A stretch of 64,000 nt of DNA, taken from the NCBI RefSeq assembly GCF_011440395.1, contig NZ_JAAOIX010000007.1:62001-126000 (forward strand), in the 5' to 3' direction. The number at the start of each line of letters is the position of its first letter. Within the stretch, counting starts at the first letter, position 1. The translations under genes were made by a program, and so were the position numbers. Source of the DNA: Pseudomaricurvus alcaniphilus. GTDB taxonomy: Bacteria; Pseudomonadota; Gammaproteobacteria; Pseudomonadales; Cellvibrionaceae. Positions 8,422 to 16,890 of this stretch are shown in pieces. The notes under the pieces were generated by a model. That model was given only the letters and a program-made list of their open reading frames with translations, made no database searches and had not been told where the DNA came from.

Positions 8422-9591
8422 ATGAAAGACGTTTACCTGATTGGAATAGGTCAAACAAAAATCAACAAATCAGCAGGTATTCGAGGCCGCTACCTGGCGG
8501 CCCAGGCCATCGAACAAGCGCTATCGTCTGCCGGTATCGACAAGCAGCAAGTCGGCATGCTGGTCACCGGTAATATGATGTCGGGAATGCTCAGCCAGCA
8601 GCAGCAGCTGGGCGCCCTGATCGCCGATACTGTCGGCCTGCGAGGGATAGAGGCCAGCACCGTGGAAGCCGCGTGCTCCTCTGGCGCCGCGGCAACCCGC
8701 TGGGGTTATATGAGTGTGGCCGGGGGCTTTCACGATGTGGTGGCCGTCTGTGGTGTGGAGCGCATGACCCACTCCAGCCGCGAGGATACCACCGCTGCGC
8801 TGGCCACCGCCGCCGACTGGGAACTGGAAGGCTGCAACGGCGATTCGTTTATCTCACTCAATGCCCGCCTGATGAAGCTGTATATGCAAACCTACGGGGT
8901 AACTGCCGAGGATTTTGGCCACTTCGCCATCAATGCCCACGAAAACGGTTTTACCAACCCCAATGCGTTCCTGCAAAAACAGATCGATATGGACACCTAC
9001 CTGGGTTCACGCATGCTGGTGGACCCGGTCAAACTGTTCGATGCCCCGCCGGTTTGTGATGGCTCCGCCGCGGTCATTCTCGCCAGCGAGGAGGTCGCGC
9101 GCAGCGCCGCGCGCTCCGGACTGCCGCTGGTAAAAATATCCGGTTCGGCCATTGGTACAGATTCGCTGGCGCTCAACTCCCGCGCCAACAAACTGGAGCT
9201 CAGCGGTGCCGCCCTGTCGACCCAGCGCGCCATGCAGCAAGCCGGCGTCAAGCACGCCGATATCGATATCTTTGAGCTGCACGACGCCTACACCATTATC
9301 ACGGCCCTGAGCCTGGAAGCCGCCGGTTTTGCCGCCAAGGGCGAAGGGGTTCATTTCGGCAAGAACGGTGAGATCAGCCGCACTGGCAAACTGCCAATTT
9401 CCACCATGGGCGGTCTTAAATCCCGCGGCCATCCGGTCGGTGCTACCGGTCTCTACCAGTTGGCCGAGACCTATATGCAATTGACCGGCACTGCCGGTGT
9501 CAACCAGGTTGCGGATGCCGAAGTGGCCCTGGTGCAGAATATCGGCGGCACCGGTGCCACCGTGGTCAGTCATATCCTGCAGCGCGCCTGA
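8422..9591 (+). CDS. SCP2/SCP-x type thiolase in the PHA operon
   Basis: The 389-residue protein has a thiolase fold with nucleophile Cys85 (EAACSSGA), His287 in ELHDAYTI and His337 in SRGHPVGATG. It lacks the second, C-terminal Cys of biosynthetic thiolases (CxGGG); at that place it reads QNIGGTG. HDAY-type and GHPVGATG motifs without that Cys match the SCP2/SCP-x thiolase subfamily rather than PhaA. By position it could supply acetoacetyl-CoA for PhaB, or degrade 3-ketoacyl-CoA to feed the pathway. An SD-like TGGAGA precedes the ATG. The thiolase fold is sure; substrate and direction are not. Confidence 0.8.
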   Translation: MKDVYLIGIGQTKINKSAGIRGRYLAAQAIEQALSSAGIDKQQVGMLVTGNMMSGMLSQQQQLGALIADTVGLRGIEASTVEAACSSGAAATRWGYMSVAGGFHDVVAVCGVERMTHSSREDTTAALATAADWELEGCNGDSFISLNARLMKLYMQTYGVTAEDFGHFAINAHENGFTNPNAFLQKQIDMDTYLGSRMLVDPVKLFDAPPVCDGSAAVILASEEVARSAARSGLPLVKISGSAIGTDSLALNSRANKLELSGAALSTQRAMQQAGVKHADIDIFELHDAYTIITALSLEAAGFAAKGEGVHFGKNGEISRTGKLPISTMGGLKSRGHPVGATGLYQLAETYMQLTGTAGVNQVADAEVALVQNIGGTGATVVSHILQRA

Positions 9592-9713
9592 TGCCAACCC
9601 TGGCCTAAGCGCAACTCACACCAGGCCTCAACTCCGCGGCAGCCATCAGCACTTTGTGCAGACGGTTGCCGCTATCTTCGCCCTCTGCTTTCCTGGCTGA
9701 AAACGATTGACTT

Positions 9714-10706
9714 TCAATGCCCCCAGCGCGCCCTTGAACCGCGCACATCGACGTGCACAAAGGGGCCATGATAGGCGTTTTTATCGTATTGCCCGACTCC
9801 CCCTTCCAACTCGCGACGCCCCTTGCGCTTGACCAGGCTATCGGCCAGCTGGTAGAGATAGACCGCATCATTGATGTCGGTTTTGCCGTCACGGTTGATG
9901 TCGTCCATATAATTGTTGACCGGGTTCACATCCACAAACACGTCTGCGGCCCCCCCATAGATATGGCGACTGTGGGCCACATTGCCAATGGCGCGGTTGT
10001 AGTAGGGGGTGCGATAGCCGCTCATCACCACCAGCGAATTGGCGCGAATTCCATGGGCGTTGATGTCCTCCAGCAGCAACTCCAGTTTTTCCAGCAAGCG
10101 ATGTTTTAACACCACGTACTTCGGAAACACCCCGGCCTGCTTGCAGAGGAATTGGCCGAGGGTGAAATGGGGCGACACCCTGACGTTGACCAGCTCCTCG
10201 GTCACTTCGATAAAGCCCTCGGGGGCGCGGTAGGAGGCCAGTCCGCGCAAGGGCGGCGGGTAAGCGTTGATCCGATAGCCGTTCAAGCGCCCGTTTTTCA
10301 CCTCGCTGGCGGGCTGCATGACGAACACGGCCAGCTGCACGCTCTCCCCATCGCCACTGCGAGTAATGCGGATGGGGTAATAACCCGGAGTTTGCGGCGC
10401 CCGCCAGCTCACCTGCCCGGCCTTGACCGGCAGCGCGCGCCCGCTTTCCGTCACACGGTAGTCAGTGGTCTTACTGGGTGCCAAACTGATCTCCAGAATA
10501 TGCCCGGGCAACAATGCCCTGAATGCGATTCGATAGTCGACTTTTTCCCCACCTACTTGCAGCTGCAGCGGTGTTTTTTCCGGGTTGTAACCGGTGCTCC
10601 CCAGCGCTGGCAGGGTGACCAGGGCGAGTAAGATCAAACAAACAGAAACCAGCGACAGGCCCTGGCGGGCGGATCTTGGCGGCATACTGGTGAGGCTCCT
10701 GCTCAA
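9714..10706 (-). CDS. mepK: Exported M15-type murein peptidase (YcbK/MepK-like) with dockerin-like loop
   Basis: The 330-residue protein has a hydrophobic signal segment (about 20-36, VSVCLILLALVTLPALG), a beta-rich N-terminal part, and a C-terminal M15 peptidase domain: SGYRTPYYN, then His248 and Asp255 in SRHIYGGAAD, then His318 in HGPFVHVD, the zinc and catalytic pattern of this family. In E. coli YcbK (MepK) is encoded beside YcbB (LdtD) and cuts 3-3 crosslinks made by L,D-transpeptidases; the same neighbour is present here. The ATG overlaps the upstream gene's stop by 4 bp, so the two are co-translated. Between the two halves of the active site lies DINRDGKTDIND (269-280), which looks like a dockerin or EF-hand calcium loop. 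Confidence 0.82.
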   Translation of the reverse strand: MSRSLTSMPPRSARQGLSLVSVCLILLALVTLPALGSTGYNPEKTPLQLQVGGEKVDYRIAFRALLPGHILEISLAPSKTTDYRVTESGRALPVKAGQVSWRAPQTPGYYPIRITRSGDGESVQLAVFVMQPASEVKNGRLNGYRINAYPPPLRGLASYRAPEGFIEVTEELVNVRVSPHFTLGQFLCKQAGVFPKYVVLKHRLLEKLELLLEDINAHGIRANSLVVMSGYRTPYYNRAIGNVAHSRHIYGGAADVFVDVNPVNNYMDDINRDGKTDINDAVYLYQLADSLVKRKGRRELEGGVGQYDKNAYHGPFVHVDVRGSRARWGH

Positions 10707-12412
10707 TGCAAGTTTAGGGCGGCATTTGGTGCGGCAGCGGTTACGGCGGCTAACGGCGTTTGCGGCGCGATCCGGGGTGCCTGCAAGGCCTGCCAGAGCG
10801 AGTCATCGCGCCGGTAGATGTCTTCGCGAAAGTGCATGACGCCCTCGCTGTTAACCCATGCGGTCCAGTATTCCAGATGCACCGGCATTGGCTTCTTCAA
10901 ATACACCGTCTCCAGCTTGCCGGTTGCTATGACCGCGTCGATTTTGTTTCGATCCCAGCCGTTTTCCCGCAGCAGGTAAGTCGCCAGCGCCAGCGGATCT
11001 TCAACCCGAATGCAACCGGAACTGAATGCGCGCCGGGATTGCGCAAACAACTCTCGCGACGGCGTATCGTGCAGATACACATCATAGGGGTTGGGAAACA
11101 TAAATTTTACCTGGCCCAGGGCATTTTGCGGGCCGGGCGCCTGCACCAAACGAAACGGGAAGTTTTTGCGGCCGTATTTTGACCAGTCGATGGTGGCGGG
11201 GTCGATAGCAATATTACTGCCGCCCGGGTACACCGTGAAGCCCAGGCGCTGCAAATAGTTACTATCGCGGCGAATCTCCGGCAGCTTGTCATTGATCGCC
11301 AGTCTCGGCGGCACCGTCCAGGTGGGGTTGAAAACCAGGTAGCGGATGTTATCGCTGAATACTGGCGACTTGCGCTGGTCGCGGCCGACAATAACCCGTT
11401 TATTCATCACGTTGACATTATTTTCATACACCTTTAACTCGAAGGCCGCCAGGTTGACCACGATATAGCGGCTGCCCAGGTCTTCTGGCAACCAGCGCCA
11501 GCGCTCCAGGTTCAGCGCCAGTTGTTGCTGGCGCTGGCGCGGTGACATGTTCAATGCCATTACCGTTTGCGCGCCTATTACGCCATCCTGATCCAGCCCA
11601 TGACGCAACTGAAAGCGCCGTACCGCCTGCTGCAACTCCGCCCCGTACACGTCCGTGGCGGGGTCTGTGGTCAGGTCTCCCCAGACACGCAAGCGCCGGG
11701 CAATTTCTTCGAGTCGGGGGTCGCTGGCACCGGGCTTCAGCAACGGCGCTGCCCCTAACGCCGGCCAGGGCAGGTCAACCAATGGCTGCAGCGCCACCAT
11801 AGTCTGCTTCATCCGGTGGTAGCGCGCCTGGCGGGGCAGTAACCCGGCCAATACCCTCGCCGGCTCGTCACTGGCCAACAGTTGCGCCAGCAGCGCCATG
11901 GCGTCCACCTTGCCGCGATTGGCCTTCCATTCGTGGGTCAGGCTTTCCGGATCAATCTTGCCGGTCACCAGGTGGTCCGCCAGCGATATAAACGCATCGG
12001 TCAGGAGCAAGTCATACTGGGCCAGGTCATCGAGCTTGTCACCCCGCTGTTGTTGCCGCTGTTGTTGCTGTTGCTCGCCCCGCTGCAACGAGCGCAACTG
12101 CGGCCAGTGGTAATCGGCCGGCAACAGGCCGTCTTCGGAGATGTTAGCGATACGCGCCAGCACGGCGCCACCGGCGAGTCCCAGTGCCGCCTCTTCAGTC
12201 CGCCCTGGCGCAGCAGTGAACCACAGCAGCGAGTAGTTGCGCTGCTCATAGATCTCCCGCAAGCGATCACCATTAAACAGGCCAACTCCGTGGGACTCGG
12301 CGGGGTAGCCTGTCGACCAGGTTTCCATGCGCTGGCGAACCTGGTCATTCCCGAGGGCACTGGCGACCCAGCAACACAACAGGGTCACACCGACCCAAAC
12401 ACGAACTGTCAT
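10703..12412 (-). CDS. ldtD: L,D-transpeptidase, YcbB/LdtD type
   Basis: The 569-residue protein begins with a signal peptide (VWVGVTLLCCWVASALG). A peptidoglycan-binding helical motif is present (VRRFQLRHGLDQDGVIG), followed by the YkuD catalytic domain: HDTPSRELFAQSRRAFSSG and nucleophile Cys467 in SSGCIRVEDP. The large size and layout match YcbB/LdtD, which forms 3-3 meso-DAP crosslinks in the periplasm and resists most beta-lactams except carbapenems. A Gln-rich stretch, about ten glutamines near residues 115-125, is a local low-complexity insertion. It is the first gene of a two-gene unit with the M15 peptidase. Confidence 0.9.
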   Translation of the reverse strand: MTVRVWVGVTLLCCWVASALGNDQVRQRMETWSTGYPAESHGVGLFNGDRLREIYEQRNYSLLWFTAAPGRTEEAALGLAGGAVLARIANISEDGLLPADYHWPQLRSLQRGEQQQQQRQQQRGDKLDDLAQYDLLLTDAFISLADHLVTGKIDPESLTHEWKANRGKVDAMALLAQLLASDEPARVLAGLLPRQARYHRMKQTMVALQPLVDLPWPALGAAPLLKPGASDPRLEEIARRLRVWGDLTTDPATDVYGAELQQAVRRFQLRHGLDQDGVIGAQTVMALNMSPRQRQQQLALNLERWRWLPEDLGSRYIVVNLAAFELKVYENNVNVMNKRVIVGRDQRKSPVFSDNIRYLVFNPTWTVPPRLAINDKLPEIRRDSNYLQRLGFTVYPGGSNIAIDPATIDWSKYGRKNFPFRLVQAPGPQNALGQVKFMFPNPYDVYLHDTPSRELFAQSRRAFSSGCIRVEDPLALATYLLRENGWDRNKIDAVIATGKLETVYLKKPMPVHLEYWTAWVNSEGVMHFREDIYRRDDSLWQALQAPRIAPQTPLAAVTAAAPNAALNLH

Positions 12413-12747
12413 TGATCACTCCTGCTCGCAGCTTCCTGCAGCACTTTGTTCATTGGATACAAAATCCGGATAAACCAATTGGATGCACCAGCCGGTTAAT
12501 TGCCCCGCGGCGAAAATCCTCGCCTCGGCCCTGACAACCCCGAATACACGGTTATAAGCATAGGCACAAGTTGCCGCTACTGCAGCAATTTCCGCGGCCG
12601 GCGTAATGCTGCTGCGCCCGGCAATGCAGAGTGCGCCGGCGCGGTCACAACAAAGCCCGCGCGAGCTGGCAACGGCGATTTCTTGCTAACAGTTGGTTCC
12701 GGTGAAAAATAGGGTTTATACTGGCCCCACACAAGGACAACAAGATT
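12413..12747. other. Intergenic region between ldtD and the oxidase operon
   Basis: This 335-bp spacer separates divergent genes. The open frames it contains are Pro/Arg/Ala-rich with no family resemblance and I reject them. The right end carries the likely oxidase promoter (12693-12722). Nothing else is recognised. Confidence 0.5.
12693..12722 (+). promoter_or_regulatory. Candidate sigma-70 promoter of the oxidase operon
   Basis: TTGGTT (12693-12698) and TATACT (12717-12722) are separated by 18 bp and lie 26 bp upstream of the coxB ATG, where an AAGGA ribosome site follows. This is the best match in the spacer, from consensus similarity only. Confidence 0.4.
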
Positions 12748-14250
12748 ATGGCTATAGCAATCGCGCTCGCCATTATTGCGGTTGCCTCGGTGCTATTTCA
12801 CTTCTGGAGCCCCTGGCAAGCAACCCCGCTGGCATCCAACTGGAGCGCCATCGATCTCACCCTGACCATAACCCTTTTGGTCACAGGTTTCTTTTTTGTC
12901 GCAATTACAGGGTTCATGGCCTACGCCGTGTACCGCTTCCGTCACCACGCCGGCAACCGCGCCCACTACGAACCGGAAAACAAAAAACTCGAGTGGTGGC
13001 TTATCGGCCTGACTTCCATCGGCATTGCCGCCATGCTGGCGCCCGGGCTGGTGGTGTACGATAAATTTGTCCATGTACCCGAAGACGCTTACGAGCTGGA
13101 GGTGGTGGGCCAGCAGTGGCTCTGGCGCTACCGCTTTCCCGGCGCCGACGGCGTGCTCGGCACCGCCGATGTACGTCATATCAACAGCGACAACCCCCTC
13201 GGCATCAACCCCGATGACCCCAATGGCCAGGACGACATCCTGATTGAAAGCAACGATGTGCACCTGCCCATCGATCGAGCGGTGAAGTTTCTGCTCCGCT
13301 CGCGGGATGTGCTGCACGATTTTTACGTACCCCACTTTCGCGCCAAGATGGACATGGTGCCGGGCCTGGTGTCCTATTTCTGGGCCACCCCCACCCGGCT
13401 CGGCACCTTTGAAATACTCTGCGCCGAACTGTGCGGCGTCGGCCACTACAATATGCGCGGCAACGTCATCGTCGACACTGAAGCCGACTTCAATGACTGG
13501 CTGCAACAACAACCCACCTTCGCCCAAACCCTGGCGCGTAAAAGCAGCGGCGGTCTGGTGGAACAGGGGCGGCAACTGGCACAGGGCAACGGCTGCCTGG
13601 CCTGCCACAGCGTTGACGGCAGCCGCGGCCTGGCCCCCACCTGGCTCGACCTGTTCGGCAAAACCGAAACGATCAAGGACGGCAGCCAGGTGATCGTGGA
13701 TGCGGCCTACCTGAAGGAATCCATCGTGGCACCGGCGGCCAGTATCGTACAAGGTTACCCACCGGTGATGGTGGCCTACAATTTCAGCCCTGAGCAACTT
13801 GACGCGCTGGTGGCCTACATTCAATCACTGCGCAGCGATGTGCCGCCCGCCAGTCACCCCGATCAAGCGGGCGCCAGCAGCGACCGGTCCCCGCCCGCAG
13901 CGGAGTCGACCGACACGAGCAAGACCAGCACTGCCGCTGCCAGCGCCGCTGCCGACCCCGTCGCCGAAGGTCGCGCCATCGCCACCGCCCAGGGCTGCCT
14001 CGCCTGTCACAGCCTGGACGGCAGCCGCGGCGTGGGGCCCAGCTGGAAGGGCTTGTACGGGGCTACCGAAACCCTCAGCGACGGCAGCCAGGTGACAGTG
14101 GATACCGCCTACCTGAAAGAGTCCATCACCCACCCCAATGCCAAAGTGGTCGAGGGTTACGCCGCGATCATGCCCGCCTATGCGCTCAGCGACGCGCAAC
14201 TGGAGGCGTTGATTGCCTTTACCCGCTCGCTGGGTGAGGCGACCCAGTGA
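12748..14250 (+). CDS. coxB: Cytochrome c oxidase subunit II with two C-terminal cytochrome c domains
   Basis: The 500-residue protein has two transmembrane helices (about 1-20 and 35-60, a third hydrophobic stretch about 85-100), then the CuA cupredoxin domain with Cys225, Cys229, His233 and Met236 (CAELCGVGHYNM). Caa3-type subunit II usually ends with one fused cytochrome c. Here there are two: heme sites CLACH at 283-287 and CLACH at 417-421, each followed by a nearly identical domain (SVDGSRGLAPTW and SLDGSRGVGPSW; AYLKESI in both). An Ala/Ser/Pro linker joins them. The protein accepts electrons and passes them to CuA at the outer face of the inner membrane. Confidence 0.93.
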   Translation: MAIAIALAIIAVASVLFHFWSPWQATPLASNWSAIDLTLTITLLVTGFFFVAITGFMAYAVYRFRHHAGNRAHYEPENKKLEWWLIGLTSIGIAAMLAPGLVVYDKFVHVPEDAYELEVVGQQWLWRYRFPGADGVLGTADVRHINSDNPLGINPDDPNGQDDILIESNDVHLPIDRAVKFLLRSRDVLHDFYVPHFRAKMDMVPGLVSYFWATPTRLGTFEILCAELCGVGHYNMRGNVIVDTEADFNDWLQQQPTFAQTLARKSSGGLVEQGRQLAQGNGCLACHSVDGSRGLAPTWLDLFGKTETIKDGSQVIVDAAYLKESIVAPAASIVQGYPPVMVAYNFSPEQLDALVAYIQSLRSDVPPASHPDQAGASSDRSPPAAESTDTSKTSTAAASAAADPVAEGRAIATAQGCLACHSLDGSRGVGPSWKGLYGATETLSDGSQVTVDTAYLKESITHPNAKVVEGYAAIMPAYALSDAQLEALIAFTRSLGEATQ

Positions 14251-14274
14251 ACAGGCGATAGATAAGGGTCGGGT

Positions 14275-14341
14275 GACCTGAGGCAGCTCAGGTCAACGAC
14301 TGTCCCGTTACCTGAATGCACCCCGCGTGCTGCATTCAGGT
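14275..14341 (+). promoter_or_regulatory. Two RNA hairpins between coxB and coxA
   Basis: GACCTGA-GGCAGC-TCAGGTC lies at 14275-14294. A stronger hairpin spans 14310-14341 with 11-bp arms, ACCTGAATGCA and TGCATTCAGGT. No T-run follows, so an intrinsic terminator is unlikely. A processing, stability or attenuation element between subunit II and subunit I is the more likely reading. Confidence 0.5.
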
Positions 14342-14382
14342 GTGAGTGAAGCAGAGTTTCCCGATGCCAAGAGGTGTACCGT

Positions 14383-16185
14383 ATGGCCTACGCCGAAGAT
14401 GCCGAACATCAAGCACTGCACGAGCCCCGCAGTTACTGGACTCGCTATATCTGGAGCCAGGACCACAAGGTTATCGCCATCCAATACTCGTTGACCGCCA
14501 TCGTCGCCGGCCTGGTGGCGCTGGTACTGTCGGCCCTGATGCGCATGCAAATCGGCTTTCCCGGCAGTCTCGAATTTGTCGACGCCGAGGCCTACTACCA
14601 GTTTATGACCATGCACGGCATGATCATGGTGATCTACTTGCTCACCGCCCTCTTTCTCGGCGGCTTTGGTAATTACCTGATCCCGCTGATGGTGGGCGCC
14701 CGGGATATGGTGTTTCCCTACGTCAATATGCTCAGCTACTGGACCTACCTGCTCAGCGTCATCATCCTGCTGGCCAGCTTTTTCGTGCCGGGGGGGCCCA
14801 CCGGTGCCGGCTGGACTCTCTATCCGCCCCAGGCCATCAGCCAGGGTACGCCGGGTACCGACTGGGGCATCGTGCTGATGCTGGTGTCGCTGCTGGTGTT
14901 TATCGTCGCCGCCACCATGGGTGGCCTCAACTACGTCACCACGGTTTTGCAGGCCCGCACCCACGGCATGACCCTGCTGCGCATGCCGCTGACAGTGTGG
15001 GGTATTTTTTCCGCCACCATCCTGGCCCTGCTGGCGTTTCCCGCGCTCTTTGTCAGCGGCATTATGATGCTGTTCGACAAGGTGTTGGGCACCAGCTTCT
15101 TTATGCCGGCCATGATCTCCATGGGCCAGCAACTGGACCATGAGGGCGGCAGCCCGATTTTGTTCCAGCACCTGTTCTGGTTTTTTGGTCACCCGGAGGT
15201 CTATATCGTCGCCCTGCCGGCCTTTGGCCTGGTGTCCGACATTATCAGCGTGCATGCGCGCAAGAATATCTTCGGCTATCGCATGATGGTGTGGGCCATC
15301 ATCGCCATCGCCGTGCTCAGCTTTGTGGTCTGGGCGCACCATATGTACGTCAGTGGCATGAACCCCTACTTCGGTTTCTTCTTCGCCACCTCCACCCTGA
15401 TCATCGCCGTGCCCACCGCCCTCAAAGTCTACAACTGGGTGCTCACCCTGTGGCGCGGCGACGTGCACCTGACCGTGCCCATGCTGTTTGCGCTGGCGTT
15501 TATCCTGACCTTTGTCACCGGCGGCCTGACCGGGTTGTTCCTCGGCAATGTGATTGTCGACATTCCCCTCTCCGACACCTACTTCGTGGTGGCCCACTTC
15601 CATATGGTGATGGGGGTTGCGCCGATCCTGGTGGTGTTTGGGGCCATCTACCACTGGTACCCGAAGATCACCGGCCGCATGCTCAATGACACCATCGGCA
15701 AACTGCACTTCTGGATCACCTTTATCGGCACCTACCTGATCTACTTCCCCATGCATTACCTCGGCTTTCTCGGCATGCCGCGGCGCTACTACGATTACGA
15801 GGGCATCGCGTTTATCCCCCAATCCGCCCACGACCTCAACGCCTTTATTACGGTTATGGCCCTGACCGTGGGCCTGGCGCAACTGCTGTTTGTGTTCAAC
15901 ATGTTCTACAGTGCCTTCAAGGGGCGGCCCGCCGAGGCCAACCCTTGGCACGCCACCTCGCTGGAATGGCTGACACCGCAGACGCCGCCGGCCCACGGCA
16001 ACTGGGGGCCCTCACTACCGGTGGTGCACCGCTGGGCCTACGACTACAGTGTGCCCGGCTGGGAGCAGGATTATGTTCCCCAGACCGAACCGCTGCGCCC
16101 CGGTGAGACAGAACACACCGGCATCGCCAGCGACAGCAGCCCGCTCGATAGCACTGACAGCAGCATTGCGGAGGGCAAACCATGA
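14383..16185 (+). CDS. coxA: Cytochrome c oxidase subunit I
   Basis: I choose the ATG at 14383 (MAYAEDAEHQ), 7 nt after an AGAGGTG site, over the upstream in-frame GTG, giving 600 residues. It is a polytopic heme-copper oxidase catalytic subunit. Conserved elements are visible: MTMHGMIMVIY (heme a ligand region), the CuB and cross-link region FWFFGHPEVYI, the two-His loop AHHMYVSG, and VAHFHMVMG with the heme a3 and heme a ligands. It reduces oxygen to water and pumps protons. It follows coxB after 132 bp and overlaps the next gene by 4 bp. Confidence 0.96.
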   Translation: MAYAEDAEHQALHEPRSYWTRYIWSQDHKVIAIQYSLTAIVAGLVALVLSALMRMQIGFPGSLEFVDAEAYYQFMTMHGMIMVIYLLTALFLGGFGNYLIPLMVGARDMVFPYVNMLSYWTYLLSVIILLASFFVPGGPTGAGWTLYPPQAISQGTPGTDWGIVLMLVSLLVFIVAATMGGLNYVTTVLQARTHGMTLLRMPLTVWGIFSATILALLAFPALFVSGIMMLFDKVLGTSFFMPAMISMGQQLDHEGGSPILFQHLFWFFGHPEVYIVALPAFGLVSDIISVHARKNIFGYRMMVWAIIAIAVLSFVVWAHHMYVSGMNPYFGFFFATSTLIIAVPTALKVYNWVLTLWRGDVHLTVPMLFALAFILTFVTGGLTGLFLGNVIVDIPLSDTYFVVAHFHMVMGVAPILVVFGAIYHWYPKITGRMLNDTIGKLHFWITFIGTYLIYFPMHYLGFLGMPRRYYDYEGIAFIPQSAHDLNAFITVMALTVGLAQLLFVFNMFYSAFKGRPAEANPWHATSLEWLTPQTPPAHGNWGPSLPVVHRWAYDYSVPGWEQDYVPQTEPLRPGETEHTGIASDSSPLDSTDSSIAEGKP

Positions 16186-16856
16186 GCACCGCTACTCCCC
16201 GGCCAGCGCCGGAATTGAACCCGTTTGACAGGCCGCCACTCGCGTCTCGCTCCGCTGCGGCCGAATCCGCCAGCATCGGCAAAACCGGTCTGCGCTTTTT
16301 ACTGGCTGTGGTCACCTCACTGTTTATGCTGCTGATCGTCGCCATGCTGATTCGCTCCCAGTACGCGGATTGGGAATCCCTCACCGAACCCTGGCAGCCG
16401 CTGGCACACCCCTGGTCACTGTGGGTGAACAGCGCCCTGTTGCTGTTGGCCAGCGTGGCACTGCAGTGGGCCAGGAGCGCCGCGCGGCGCCAGGACCAGG
16501 CGGCCATGGTCAACCGCCTGGCGCTGGGCGGAGTGCTTTCCTGCGGCTTTGTCGCCGGCCAATTGTGGGTCTGGCAACTGCTCCACGGACAGGGGTTTGG
16601 GGTAGCGGGCAACCCGGCCAACAGTTTCTTTTACCTGCTCACCGGTTTGCACGGCTTGCACATTGTCGGCGGCCTGCTCGCCTGGGCCAAAGTCCTGCTG
16701 GCGGCGCGTTATCTCAACACCGCGCAACTGGCGGCGCGGGTAGAACTGTGCGCCACTTACTGGCACTACTTACTGGGGGTCTGGCTGGTACTGTTTGCCC
16801 TGCTCACCAGCTCTCCACAAACTTTTCGCAGCTTCGCCAGCCTGTGCGGCTTTTAA
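16182..16856 (+). CDS. Cytochrome c oxidase subunit III-like protein, first copy
   Basis: This 224-residue membrane protein overlaps coxA by ATGA. It has about five hydrophobic helices (FLLAVVTSLFMLLIVAMLI, WSLWVNSALLLLASVAL, VLSCGFVAGQLWVWQLL, SFFYLLTGLHGLHIVGGLLAW, YLLGVWLVLFALL). The motifs YLLTGLHGLHIVGG and ATYWHYLLGVWL correspond to the family's TG(F/L)HGLHV and YWHFVDxVW. Subunit III binds lipid and protects the proton uptake path of subunit I. It differs strongly from the second copy encoded 34 bp downstream. Confidence 0.85.
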   Translation: MSTATPRPAPELNPFDRPPLASRSAAAESASIGKTGLRFLLAVVTSLFMLLIVAMLIRSQYADWESLTEPWQPLAHPWSLWVNSALLLLASVALQWARSAARRQDQAAMVNRLALGGVLSCGFVAGQLWVWQLLHGQGFGVAGNPANSFFYLLTGLHGLHIVGGLLAWAKVLLAARYLNTAQLAARVELCATYWHYLLGVWLVLFALLTSSPQTFRSFASLCGF

Positions 16857-16890
16857 GCGGCTGCGGTTATCAACCTTGAGGTAGCTCCCG

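Noticed and set aside
14308-15996. Minus-strand frame of 562 codons
   Set aside because: It is antisense to coxA and its product is His/Gly/Asp-rich filler, a known effect of codon bias on the opposite strand.
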